From Candidatus Thiomargarita nelsonii (GTDB taxonomy: Bacteria > Pseudomonadota > Gammaproteobacteria > Beggiatoales > Beggiatoaceae): a DNA stretch of 42,499 nt. This document shows, piece after piece, positions 33,118 to 41,370 of the stretch. Each line of letters opens with the position of its first letter. The stretch's first letter is position 1. The stretch is from contig JSZA02000050.1 in the NCBI GenBank assembly GCA_000785145.2, positions 1-42,499 on the forward strand, read 5' to 3'. The position numbers and the translations under genes were made by a program. A model generated the notes under the pieces. That model ran no database searches and had not been told where the DNA came from. It saw only the letters and a list, made by a program, of their open reading frames with translations.

Positions 33118-34776
33118 CTATTTAAGTACCACTTGTGTCTGAATACTCTCTTTGAAAAAGAGATTAATCTCCTTTTTCAACGCTTCATCCTCTACATAAG
33201 CGATAGCCTTTTCATAATATTCGGTTGATTTTCGTTTTGATCCAAACAGATGATAATCATTGGCGATTTTCAAACATAAGAGTGCCTTTTCATCGTCATC
33301 CGAAAAAAAACTGGTTTTCTCAAAGGCTTTTTGATGAAATTTGACGGCTGTTTGGGGTAATTGGCGAGAATTGGCTATATCACCCAACAAGTTGTAAGCC
33401 GTGAGTAAAGAATTAGGCGTTTCATAATGATCATCATCAAATTCCTTTTCTAACAAGATTTCTAACTCAAAAGCCTGTTGATATTGTTCTAATCCATCAA
33501 GCGCCATTATAAGAACCATGACGGGTTCAATCGCTTCCGGTTCGGTATCCATAGCTTGTAAAGCATATTTTCTCGCAAGCTCAAAATCCTTATCGAGGAG
33601 ATATGCAACCGCTTTAAGATAAAGGATAAAACTTTCATTTTGGGTAGCTATTTCAAATTGTTTAATGTAGTTAACAAAATCCTTTTTATAGCCTAAACTA
33701 TGAAGTAAAATGGCCCCCATCAACGCATCAGTCCGGCTTTCCTTTGAAGATGAGGCTTTATTGTTTAAATAAGCCTCAATTATGCCGTGTGTTTCCTGGA
33801 TGACAACTTGATACTGCTGAGTCAGACGCTCTGCCTCAATTTTTTTCTTTTCAGCTATTATTTTGCCATTGAGTGTACGAAGTTGTGCCAGTTTTTTTGC
33901 CATTTCAGTCCGATCAGTTTTAAACGTCGGTTCTTGATATTTTTCATTAATAACCGTTATTGCTTGGTTAAAGGAAGAATTTAATTGAGTTTTCGTTTCA
34001 TCATGTTTAGCCAAAGTTTCAGTTAAATTTGTATTGGCCTCTTTTAATCGAGTAAACAATTCTCCTACTTTGCCTGTTCCAAATTCACTTGAAGGGATGA
34101 TTTGGATCAGATAGGTGGCTTCACTTGTTTTCTTAAGTGATAAATACTGAAAACCAAACCCACCAAATTTACTTGTAGCAGCCAGAGCAAGTTTGGTTGT
34201 AGCAGCTATCCCTTTTATTGCAACAGCCTCACCGCCATAACCTACGATTGCCGCTGATGCTCCATTGAGAAGAGCAGCGCCGGTAATGGCATTACCACCA
34301 ACCAAATGTCCCACGGCAGATAGGCCTGCCATATAAGAACCTGCGCCACCTCCAGCAAAATAACTGGCTACAGTACTTACACCAACCCCTGCCGCTGGCG
34401 CACCCGTTCCCGCAGTATATACTGTAACGACAGCCGCTGTTGCACTCGCTGCCGCTATTGCGGACCAAAAAACGGTATCATTTTTCCAGAAGGGCTTATT
34501 GTAAACCTCTTCAAATCTCAGCTCTTCTGTATCAATTAGCAAGTTACTTGCTTTTTCTGCCACCTTGTCTTTTGCAATGCTAGAGATTTTTCCAACCGCT
34601 TTTGCTTTTTCTGACACCTTTGATTTCAATGACTCCCAATAAGAGGGGGCTTCTGTTTGATTTTCTTCAACAGACTGTTTTTCCGGTTTTTCATTACTCC
34701 CCCACCACGCCATTGATTGATGGGAAAATGTTGCGAAAATCAAAAGTGTAAATACAGTTAAAATAGGTTTTTTCAT
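33118..34776 (-). CDS. Exported protein with Gly/Ala-rich hydrophobic region and C-terminal TPR repeats
   Basis: This 552-aa protein has a signal peptide (MKKPILTVFTLLIFATFSHQ, cleavage near the SMA-WWG bond). A charged helical stretch (about 27-90) is followed by a long hydrophobic Gly/Ala-rich region (about 100-205: AIAAASATAAVVTVYTAGTG, FAGGGAGSYMAGLSAVGHLV) resembling glycine-zipper or membrane-inserting sequence. Then come a coiled-coil region (about 240-330) and TPR-like repeats (about 375-540) ending NYHLFGSKRKSTEYYEKAI-like. No family is recognised. It is not obviously part of a defence operon: it stands alone between repeat-rich gaps. A periplasmic or membrane-associated scaffold is plausible. 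Confidence 0.72.
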   Translation of the reverse strand: MKKPILTVFTLLIFATFSHQSMAWWGSNEKPEKQSVEENQTEAPSYWESLKSKVSEKAKAVGKISSIAKDKVAEKASNLLIDTEELRFEEVYNKPFWKNDTVFWSAIAAASATAAVVTVYTAGTGAPAAGVGVSTVASYFAGGGAGSYMAGLSAVGHLVGGNAITGAALLNGASAAIVGYGGEAVAIKGIAATTKLALAATSKFGGFGFQYLSLKKTSEATYLIQIIPSSEFGTGKVGELFTRLKEANTNLTETLAKHDETKTQLNSSFNQAITVINEKYQEPTFKTDRTEMAKKLAQLRTLNGKIIAEKKKIEAERLTQQYQVVIQETHGIIEAYLNNKASSSKESRTDALMGAILLHSLGYKKDFVNYIKQFEIATQNESFILYLKAVAYLLDKDFELARKYALQAMDTEPEAIEPVMVLIMALDGLEQYQQAFELEILLEKEFDDDHYETPNSLLTAYNLLGDIANSRQLPQTAVKFHQKAFEKTSFFSDDDEKALLCLKIANDYHLFGSKRKSTEYYEKAIAYVEDEALKKEINLFFKESIQTQVVLK

Positions 34777-34820
34777 AAATAAATATCCTAGTCAATTGAT
34801 GATGACATTGAGCCATATAA

Positions 34821-34876
34821 AAGGAGTCCAAGATTTATCTTGGGCACTTCCAAGATAAATCTTGGACTCCAAAACA
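34821..34876. repeat. Palindromic repeat, 'CAAGATTTATCTTGG' family
   Basis: AGGAGTCCAAGATTTATCTT is mirrored by AAGATAAATCTTGGACTCC after a short GGGCACTTCC spacer, which makes a long hairpin between the exported-protein gene and the NYN gene. The rest of the 174-bp gap has no feature. Confidence 0.8.
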
Positions 34877-34950
34877 TTAGCATTATTTGTGCCAACGCTA
34901 AAAAATGACAAACTAAAGATTTTATAGGCTGAGCAGTTACGATAAAATCG

Positions 34951-35652
34951 TTATGCGAATAAGTTTCTATTATCGCGCACATAAACTGATTTTCCGCATG
35001 ACTTTTCTGATTCTCGCACCTCAAAAAGTTGGATGGCTAAGATTAAGTCAAGCAGTTTTTTGTAGCCATAATTTCTAGGGCTAAATTCTGGAAATTGGTT
35101 AGTTATTTTTTGTCCAACTCCGCCTAAGTGATTCCAATTACCATCAATAGCATTCCTTAACAATTTAACCAATCGAGTATCGGATTTCAATTGTATCGTC
35201 TCTTTTTTTTCCTGAGCCTGCCCAAGACTTTCTGTATAGATAAATTTGTCACAAGCCACAATGAAAGCTTCAGGTGTTTTTTGCTCTCCAAAACCATAGA
35301 CGTTTAAAGCTGACTTATGAATCCGTCTTGCTAAAGGCGTAAAATCGCTGTCACTGGAGACAATACAAAAGCCATCTATTTTTTTTGAATAAAGCAAATC
35401 CATTGCGTCAATGATCATCGCGGAGTCCGTTGCGTTTTTTCCAACAGTATAGGCAATTTGTTGGATTTTATTGATAGCAAATTGAGAGACAATATTTTTC
35501 CAGCCCTTTAAGTTTGGGCTTGTCCAGTCGCCATAAGCACGTTTGACCGTGGGAATGCCATGTTTTGCAATCTCTGATAGTACACTTTCAATCTTGGTGG
35601 CTTGTGCATTATCTGCATCAATGAGCACTGCTAATTGTTGATCCGGTTTCAT
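34951..35652 (-). CDS. NYN-domain putative RNase with OST-HTH/LOTUS-like C-terminal domain
   Basis: The 233-aa protein has an NYN nuclease domain (about 5-140) with LAVLIDADNAQ, IDAMDLLYS and IVSSDSDFTPLARRIH. A second domain (about 165-228: TRLVKLLRNAIDGNWNHLGG, then NYGYKKLLDLILAIQLFEV) matches the OST-HTH/LOTUS pattern thought to bind RNA. This is the common bacterial two-domain LabA/DUF88 architecture. The paralogue at 12291-12815 lacks the second domain. It is monocistronic, between repeat-filled gaps. RNA cleavage is expected from family knowledge. Confidence 0.88.
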   Translation of the reverse strand: MKPDQQLAVLIDADNAQATKIESVLSEIAKHGIPTVKRAYGDWTSPNLKGWKNIVSQFAINKIQQIAYTVGKNATDSAMIIDAMDLLYSKKIDGFCIVSSDSDFTPLARRIHKSALNVYGFGEQKTPEAFIVACDKFIYTESLGQAQEKKETIQLKSDTRLVKLLRNAIDGNWNHLGGVGQKITNQFPEFSPRNYGYKKLLDLILAIQLFEVRESEKSCGKSVYVRDNRNLFA

Positions 35653-35939
35653 GTTTGAGTTATTCCTATTTTTTTATTTCGATAACTCAAGCATCGCAGA
35701 TAATGTCATTTAGTTTATATAAAATGATAGACGAATGGTCATTTACATCTGATAAACGGTTAGAATGTCAGCGCAGCAAGCGTAGGGTGCGTCCCACGCA
35801 CCTTATAATCCGTTGTACTACTTTTATGTAGAACGATGAACGCCGGCGCGTGGGAGCCAGAAAAATCGTTATTAATGTTTTATCACAGAGATGCTGTCAT
35901 TCTGCTTTGAGAATTCTGTTGGCTTGTTATAAAATCATC
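35653..35939. other. Intergenic stretch with GCGTAGGGTGCGTCC repeat fragment
   Basis: A GCAAGCGTAGGGTGCGTCCC unit followed by ACGCACC (about 35773-35803) and a GCGCGTGGGAGCCAG piece are the only recognisable parts. No gene or RNA is seen. Confidence 0.5.
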
Positions 35940-36187
35940 ATTGTCGATGAGGTTGACAAGGCAACGCTTGAGAGATTGGGGACGCGCCGGATAGGGGGGT
36001 GGCGTGTCGCCCTCAAGAGTCACTGATAGCCCCATATCTTCATAATCCGCTTGTAGGCTCTCCACTAGGGCACGGATATCCAACGGTTGGACCGATTCTG
36101 TGTTTTCCAATCCCCGCATAAAATCTAAAGTTGCCGTCGTCATGGTCTGCATCTCATCCAAGTCTTTGAGAAAGCTGTCGCCGTTAA

Positions 36188-36320
36188 GGGCAACCATAAA
36201 GGATTGCCTTCCGAGGCAAAAGTTTTCGCGCAGCGAAAACTTTTGCCTCGGAAACATAAAATGCGGTCCTCTGTAGGGGCGGGCAACCACAAGGGATTGC
36301 CCCTACGCCAATGGCATTGA
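36188..36320. repeat. Repeat insertion with long perfect hairpin inside the kinase relic
   Basis: GGGCAACCATAAAGGATTGC and GGGCAACCACAAGGGATTGC cores flank a perfect hairpin at 36209-36253 with 21-nt arms and a GCA loop (TTCCGAGGCAAAAG...). The outer side ends CCAATGGCATTG, the CAATGCC-family end; the other end is degenerate and no 11-bp duplication is visible. It interrupts HisKA. Confidence 0.8.
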
Positions 36321-36612
36321 GGCGTGTAATGGGTGTCTTCAAATCATGGGAAACGGCAATGAGAATGCGGGCACGATCCTCCAAATAACGGCTTAGTCGC
36401 GTCTGCATCGTATTAAATGCGTGAGCTGCTTGCCGTACTTCCGTTGGTCCATTTTCCTGCAAGGGTGAGTGGTGAATGTCTCGCCCCAAATGTTCAGCGG
36501 CATCCGCCAAAATGGCTAAGGGGCGCGTCAGCCAACGTACTGCCAACAGGGATAAACTCAGTACTGTGATCAGTAAGACGGCTAAACTGATAAGTAGTCG
36601 CCAAGGCGTCGC

Positions 36613-36742
36613 TAAGTACTGAACCACAACTTTTCCAGCATTTTGGAGTCCAAAGCTTTAGCTTTGGACTGTTGTTTTTTCTCACTTCCAAAGCTAAAGC
36701 TTTGGACTCCAAAATATCAGATAATTTATGGTTCAGTACTTA
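36613..36742. mobile_element. Miniature inverted-repeat element, AGTACTGAACC ends, TA-flanked (copy 2)
   Basis: The 126-bp element at 36615-36740 has AGTACTGAACCA ends in inverted orientation, TA on both sides and an internal AAAGCTTTAGCTTT palindrome pair. Removing the element and one TA joins the kinase relic in frame (AQENI-ATPWRLL on the minus strand), so both boundaries are fixed. It matches copy 1 at 18999-19118. Confidence 0.9.
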
Positions 36743-36872
36743 TGTTTTCTTGGGCAAGGTGGACGTGTTCAAAGCCAACCCAATTGCCATCTTTTAATTG
36801 TACTTCAGCGACAAAAGGCGGATGCAATGGCGCGTAGGGTGCATCCGACACTCGCTACACAAGTCCAAGCAT

Positions 36873-39599
36873 TCACACCCCAAACACTTTCAACACTTCA
36901 TCCCCATAATGGTTAATGACTTTCACCGCGATTTGACCGGTTGCCGGTTTATCAAAGGGGCGGCTCGATGTGCTGTAGATTTCTGACCAAGCGGCTTCGT
37001 CTATTTCGGCTTTTAGGGCTCTTTTGAGTTTTTTGTAGGGATCGCCTGCCCCCGTAAAATAGACATGCCTAACGAAAAAACTTTCGCTGTTGTAATTGGT
37101 ATCAATAAACCAGCAGGCTATATCATCGGTTGAGTGGGATTTGACAATACCTTTGGTGGGATCGTAAATGTCCACGCCTAATATTTCAATTTGATATTGC
37201 CCATTTGGCAACGGTTTTAGTTTACCTGTTTCAGTATCAACGGGTTGAATATCGGGTTCGCCAAATACCATGAATAAGTTACCGCTACCCGTTTTTTTGA
37301 GTAAATCATCACCCAAAGTTAAATCAGGATTCATTTTGGTTAATAAGACAACTAATTTTTTGCCATAGTGTTTGGCTTCTTCGGATACGTGGGGATCAAA
37401 AGCAAAACCACATATCACAAGAACATCGAAATCTTTAATCGCTTCTTTAGTCGCTTCTTTGATGTGTAGCGGGGAGACGGTGCCATGTTCGGGACCAATG
37501 GATACCGCGACGGGTTTGGTTTCACCTTGTTTATCGGTATATTCGCCTTCGGCCTGTATCCAGTTACCGGCATAAGGCTCTAATCGGTCAAATTCTAAGC
37601 GTTCATTTTTAACGGTGTTTTGTACGCCTGATTTTTTCAGGTTGTCCAAAATCATGGTTTCAAAGGAGTCTGTTTTGACTTGGGGCTGCATTTGCGCTTT
37701 TATTTCATCAACGCTGGCATCGGTGGTGAGCATTCTATGGGGAGAAAGGCTTTCCACGGTAAAGGGGCCGGTCACTCGCACCCGCTTTTTATCTTCATAA
37801 GGTTGATCATAAAGGGTTTCGGTGCTTGAATGCTTGGCGATGGAGTCATCAATCTCTTGTTGCCGTTGCTGTTTTAACTGCCACCATTGCGCTAATAAGT
37901 CTTTAGCCTTTTTAGTCCAAGCCTTTTCTGGTTCTCTGGGGATTTCCCATTCTTGCCAATCTTGTTTGAGTAACGCATTCAACTTGGTTTGAATGGGTTC
38001 AAGTTGCTCTTGCCATTTGGTATGAATGGTGTCTATTTCTTCGTTGTTGGCAATGGCTTTGAGGGTGACATGGGGAACGGTTTTATAGACGAAGCCTTGT
38101 TTAATGCCTTGTTTTGAGTCTTTGAGTTTATAATAAGGAAATTTAGCCGTCATTAAACGAGTACGGGCAAGGGCTAAGGCAACTCGTGAGGTGTCGCAAG
38201 TTATCCAGCGGCGGCCCCATTGTTCCGCAACGTAGGCGGTAGTGCCAGAGCCGCAGGTTGGATCGAGAACTATGTCGCCGGGATCGGTTGTCATTAGGAG
38301 GCAGCGTTGGATGGCTTTTGGTACGGTTTGAACAATATATGCTTTAGCTAACCTATCTTGTGTATCATTCCAATTATTACCAATTGCATAGGCAGGAAAG
38401 TCATTAAGATAACGAACATAATAAATCATCTTACTTAAGCCAGCTAAGCGATTAGCCAGTGTCAGTCTTTCCATTCCTTTTGAAGTACATTTCCATTGTC
38501 TTGTAATACCTGGAAAATATGTACGTCCATTTAAAATGAAGTCAATTGTAGTGTTTTTATTGAATCCATGCGAAAGTGCTGGTTGAAGTGTATAGAATTT
38601 ATTATCCACACCTTCTAAGTTTTCTCGTTCCAATTTTGATAAGCTTTTTCTTGTGCCATCTCGAAATTCAACTCCATCATATCTTTCTGCATATTCACTA
38701 CCAATACTTTTATCATAAAAAAGCTGTCTGTATTTTACTATTTCCCTATTTTTAGCATACAAAATGACATAGTCAAAATTTGAAGAAAGAAGACTACTTG
38801 TTTGACCACTATTCTTAACAAACATAATTTGAGAACAAAAATTCTTTGCCCCAAACACCTCATCCATCAAACACCGCACCAAATGCACATTCTCATCCCC
38901 AATCTGCACAAACACACTACCCGATTCTGTCAACAACTCCCTAGCCACCACCAGCCTATCCCGCAAATAAGCCAAATAAGAATGAATCCCCAATTCCCAA
39001 GTATCCCGAAATGCCTTAATCTGCTCAGGTTGTCTGGTGACATCGTCCGCCTTACCATCCTTGACATCCCGTTTTCGCGTACTACTTTGCCAATTGCTAC
39101 CAAACTTAATCCCATAAGGCGGATCAATATAAATCATCTGCACTTGCCCCTTTAAGCCCTCCTTTTCGGCAAGCGATGCCATGACTTGTAAGGAATCCCC
39201 TAAAATCATACGGTTCTGCCACTTTTGCTGATGTTGATAAAACTCAATCAACTGATCAAAATCAAGATCATTAAAATCATTACCAAACAAATCAAAAGTC
39301 GCGGGTTTATCTTGTTTAGCATACTGCTTAATATCTTGAATCAGAGCTTGCGGATGGATTTTTTCCTGAATATAAATAGGTACAACAGGCACCTCTAAAT
39401 CTTGACTATCCTGTTCATCTTTCCCTCGCCAAACTAATTGGGGATCTAAATCAGGATTACGCGGATATAATTTCATTTTCGGCTCATGTTCATCATCGGC
39501 GACAAAATCCCGTAATTCCTTGGTGGGAATATTGGTACGGGACTCGTCAGCGTGTTTGATGCTGTCTATTTGGATGGGTTCTGGTTTTTTACGGGGCAT
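36873..39599 (-). CDS. Type III-like DNA methyltransferase of the second restriction locus
   Basis: This 908-aa protein is a beta-class amino-methyltransferase with DPPYGIKFG (159-167) and LDPTCGSGTT (about 445-454), with a recognition region between. A further 430 aa follow, including a Rossmann-like stretch (ISFDVLVICGFAFDP-type, near 750) and an IDTNYNSESFFVRHVYFTG motif, typical of the large methylases that accompany BPTD_3080-type restriction enzymes. The frame is intact and ends SEIYSTSSRPFDKPATGQIA...VFGV. Its res partner survives only as fragments at 40321-40545 and 41371-42063, so it may be an orphan methylase now. It starts 2 bp after the 223-aa gene. Confidence 0.9.
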   Translation of the reverse strand: MPRKKPEPIQIDSIKHADESRTNIPTKELRDFVADDEHEPKMKLYPRNPDLDPQLVWRGKDEQDSQDLEVPVVPIYIQEKIHPQALIQDIKQYAKQDKPATFDLFGNDFNDLDFDQLIEFYQHQQKWQNRMILGDSLQVMASLAEKEGLKGQVQMIYIDPPYGIKFGSNWQSSTRKRDVKDGKADDVTRQPEQIKAFRDTWELGIHSYLAYLRDRLVVARELLTESGSVFVQIGDENVHLVRCLMDEVFGAKNFCSQIMFVKNSGQTSSLLSSNFDYVILYAKNREIVKYRQLFYDKSIGSEYAERYDGVEFRDGTRKSLSKLERENLEGVDNKFYTLQPALSHGFNKNTTIDFILNGRTYFPGITRQWKCTSKGMERLTLANRLAGLSKMIYYVRYLNDFPAYAIGNNWNDTQDRLAKAYIVQTVPKAIQRCLLMTTDPGDIVLDPTCGSGTTAYVAEQWGRRWITCDTSRVALALARTRLMTAKFPYYKLKDSKQGIKQGFVYKTVPHVTLKAIANNEEIDTIHTKWQEQLEPIQTKLNALLKQDWQEWEIPREPEKAWTKKAKDLLAQWWQLKQQRQQEIDDSIAKHSSTETLYDQPYEDKKRVRVTGPFTVESLSPHRMLTTDASVDEIKAQMQPQVKTDSFETMILDNLKKSGVQNTVKNERLEFDRLEPYAGNWIQAEGEYTDKQGETKPVAVSIGPEHGTVSPLHIKEATKEAIKDFDVLVICGFAFDPHVSEEAKHYGKKLVVLLTKMNPDLTLGDDLLKKTGSGNLFMVFGEPDIQPVDTETGKLKPLPNGQYQIEILGVDIYDPTKGIVKSHSTDDIACWFIDTNYNSESFFVRHVYFTGAGDPYKKLKRALKAEIDEAAWSEIYSTSSRPFDKPATGQIAVKVINHYGDEVLKVFGV

Positions 39600-39601
39600 G
39601 G

Positions 39602-40273
39602 TTATTCTTTAACCTGTTCCAATATGATATAAGGATATGAAATAAATTCATGTTCAGTTTGTCCTTCAAAGTTATAGTCCCTGTCTTCCTTTGACAGAGG
39701 ACGATATAAAACCTTAACCAATGCTTTTACGGGGAAACTAATATTTCGCTGATATATGGAGTCAATTGATGGTAATTGCTCAATACCTGAGTAAAAATAT
39801 TCACTATTAACTAATAGTGGAAAATTAACATTCTTACATTCATCTTTTATATAAAAGTATTCATTACCTTCAACAATTTCACTAGTTTCTGTCGTCGGCT
39901 TAGTTCTCTCCTCTCTTGGCACGTTTTCTGCGAAAGACAATGTAGTTTTTCGTTTTGTGGTATCCCACCTCCCAATAGTAAAAATACCCTCTATCCATAC
40001 TATAGATGTTTTTTGATTCTCTTGAATCCTCTCAACATCAAATTCTGGATAAGAGAGTTTATCATTTATTTTTTTCCACATTTGAATTGTAGAAAGCTTA
40101 AATGACTTTGTTTCTGTGGAAGAAATATTTGTACTGAGCCAAGGAATTCCCGCTTTAGCTCCTTTTCCTTCTCCCCGTGTCAATTGAGTATCAGGAGGAT
40201 TACCTGTTTTCTCCTCATACATCATACTAATGAAATCAACATTAAGGTAAATAATGTCTTCAATTTTAGACAT
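39602..40273 (-). CDS. Hypothetical protein upstream of the second methylase
   Basis: From the ATG at 40273, which has GGAGG 9 bp upstream, the product is 223 aa; the longer frame to 40324 has no ribosome site. It begins MSKIEDIIYLNVDFISMMYE, has no signal or membrane segment, and is rich in strands. I do not recognise a family with confidence. It is coupled to the methylase gene (2-bp gap), so it is probably an accessory subunit or regulator of that locus. Confidence 0.65.
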   Translation of the reverse strand: MSKIEDIIYLNVDFISMMYEEKTGNPPDTQLTRGEGKGAKAGIPWLSTNISSTETKSFKLSTIQMWKKINDKLSYPEFDVERIQENQKTSIVWIEGIFTIGRWDTTKRKTTLSFAENVPREERTKPTTETSEIVEGNEYFYIKDECKNVNFPLLVNSEYFYSGIEQLPSIDSIYQRNISFPVKALVKVLYRPLSKEDRDYNFEGQTEHEFISYPYIILEQVKE

Positions 40274-40282
40274 ATTTCGATT

Positions 40283-40287
40283 CCTCC
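40283..40287 (-). promoter_or_regulatory. Ribosome binding site deciding the 40273 start
   Basis: GGAGG on the minus strand, 9 bp before ATG at 40273, favours this start over the upstream in-frame ATG at 40324. Confidence 0.7.
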
Positions 40288-40320
40288 ATTTAGTAAGTAA
40301 TGAGATTAATCGGTCTAATA

Positions 40321-40545
40321 TCACTTTTCCAAAAACTCCCTAATCGTACTCATAGCCTGATACGGCTCCGTCACTTCACAAACCGCCCACCGTCCAAATT
40401 GCCCTGTATTATTCACGGCAGGCACCCATAGATTTTTAACCGTTTCCATTTTAGTATCTGGCCGTTTTTCTCCAGACACTTCAATAATCAGATTCAATAA
40501 ATCATCATGCCCATCAGCGACTTTAGCAATAAAGTCAGCGAGCGT
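40321..40545 (-). pseudogene. C-terminal fragment of a type III restriction enzyme (copy 2)
   Basis: DFIAKVADGHDDLLNLIIEV, KNLWVPAVNNTGQFGRWAVC and YQAMSTIREFLEK match the end of the larger fragment at 41371-42063 almost residue for residue. The frame continues upstream to 40680, but that part (FACKNFNLETLFVIKDV) is unrelated to the other copy. It therefore is a truncated duplicate and would not be functional. Confidence 0.82.
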
Positions 40546-40642
40546 AGATATGAAAAATACGTCATGTACGTCTTTGATAACAAAAAGGGTTTCGAGGTTA
40601 AAGTTTTTGCATGCAAACCTACTCATGCATACGAAGTTTAAA

Positions 40643-40870
40643 TCAAACTGTGGAGCTATTATCGTTATCAGGTGAGCCAAATACTTGACTAAAAAACTCT
40701 TCTTGGTTAAGTGTCTCTTGCCACTTTCGATGCCGTTCTACCGATTCTATGCGCTGCTTCCGAGGCAAATTGATAAAACGCATGGTTTCTACTGGTCCAA
40801 GTGCTTTCATGAGTGCAGCTAGGGCTTGTTCAACCAAATTTTCTTCAGGAAGGTATTGCATTGCTTTCAT
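40643..40870 (-). CDS. Putative antitoxin partner of the adjacent PIN-domain gene
   Basis: This 75-aa protein is helical and charged (LVEQALAALMKALGPVETMR, then RIESVERHRKWQETLNQEEFF). Its ATG overlaps the PIN gene stop by 4 bp (ATGA), which is the coupling expected of a toxin-antitoxin pair, though here the antitoxin would be second. No DNA-binding motif is evident. The assignment rests on size, pairing and a general resemblance to small proteins beside PIN genes. Confidence 0.6.
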   Translation of the reverse strand: MKAMQYLPEENLVEQALAALMKALGPVETMRFINLPRKQRIESVERHRKWQETLNQEEFFSQVFGSPDNDNSSTV

Positions 40871-41334
40871 CTTAAATTCTCCTTTTCACAATAAGCTAGC
40901 GGTGTGCCATACCAAACAGTTGCTTGAACTCGACGACACTGTTTTAACAAACGATCATCTACTGTTACAAAATCAGCTTGTGCTTGTTCTGCAAACGCAA
41001 GATGTGTAGCATCAGCTAAACCTAAATTATGTGTCACTAATAGTTTGGCACGTTGTTGGGTTTTTGATAAATCAAACGGATATCGTGTGCCAATTTGGTT
41101 CAATAAGAGTATTCATTGTCGGCGTTCTTCTAAATCAGAAATGGGATTTATTTCAATATCATGAATTGTAGAAACAATTAATTCCAATTCGGTTTCTTTA
41201 ACGTGTTCTAAAATCAGGGCAACAGCATTACTTTCTAATTGAACCCGAACTTGAGACTGATCATCAAACGGACGGCTTAAGGCGCAAACATCCAAATAAA
41301 CCCGTTTTGATACACAATCTTGAGTGAAAGTCAT
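40867..41334 (-). pseudogene. PIN-domain toxin (VapC-like) interrupted by one in-frame stop
   Basis: The first half has VYLDVCALSRPFDD with the first catalytic Asp, and ends EERRQ at a TGA (41113-41115). The same frame goes on without shift through NQIGTRYPFDLSKTQQRAKL, then GLADATHLAFAEQAQADFVTVDDRLLKQC, which holds the remaining acidic PIN residues. Total 155 sense codons plus the stop. Only one base change away from an intact PIN ribonuclease; the product as it stands would be truncated at 73 aa. A TTG at 41103 could restart translation but would lack the first Asp. Confidence 0.85.
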
Positions 41335-41370
41335 AATAAACGTTTTCCCATTTTAATCAATATGTTATTG

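Larger units (their letters stand above)
35940..36826 (-). pseudogene. Broken EnvZ-type sensor histidine kinase
   Basis: Fragments in order on the minus strand are: a periplasmic tail (FVAEVQLKDGNWVGFEHVHL), a membrane helix (LLISLAVLLITVLSLSLLAV), a HAMP domain (RWLTRPLAILADAAEHLG), the HisKA start AVSHDLKTPITRL with the phospho-acceptor His, then DMDE-like FLKDLDEMQTMTTATLDFMR, and the N-box start CLVNLIDN, after which homology stops. A TA-flanked element (36613-36742) splits the periplasmic part from the membrane helix, a GGGCAACC repeat with a 45-bp hairpin interrupts HisKA (about 36188-36320), and the ATPase domain is lost. The gene is certainly inactive. Confidence 0.9.

Noticed and set aside
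40545..40680. N-terminal extension of the restriction-enzyme fragment ending at 40321
   Set aside because: The upstream codons do not match the other copy and run into the antitoxin gene; homology starts only near 40545.
41113..41115. Selenocysteine or recoded TGA in the PIN gene
   Set aside because: No SECIS-like hairpin is evident after the TGA, the position is not a PIN catalytic site, and the surrounding locus is decaying, so a simple nonsense mutation is more likely.
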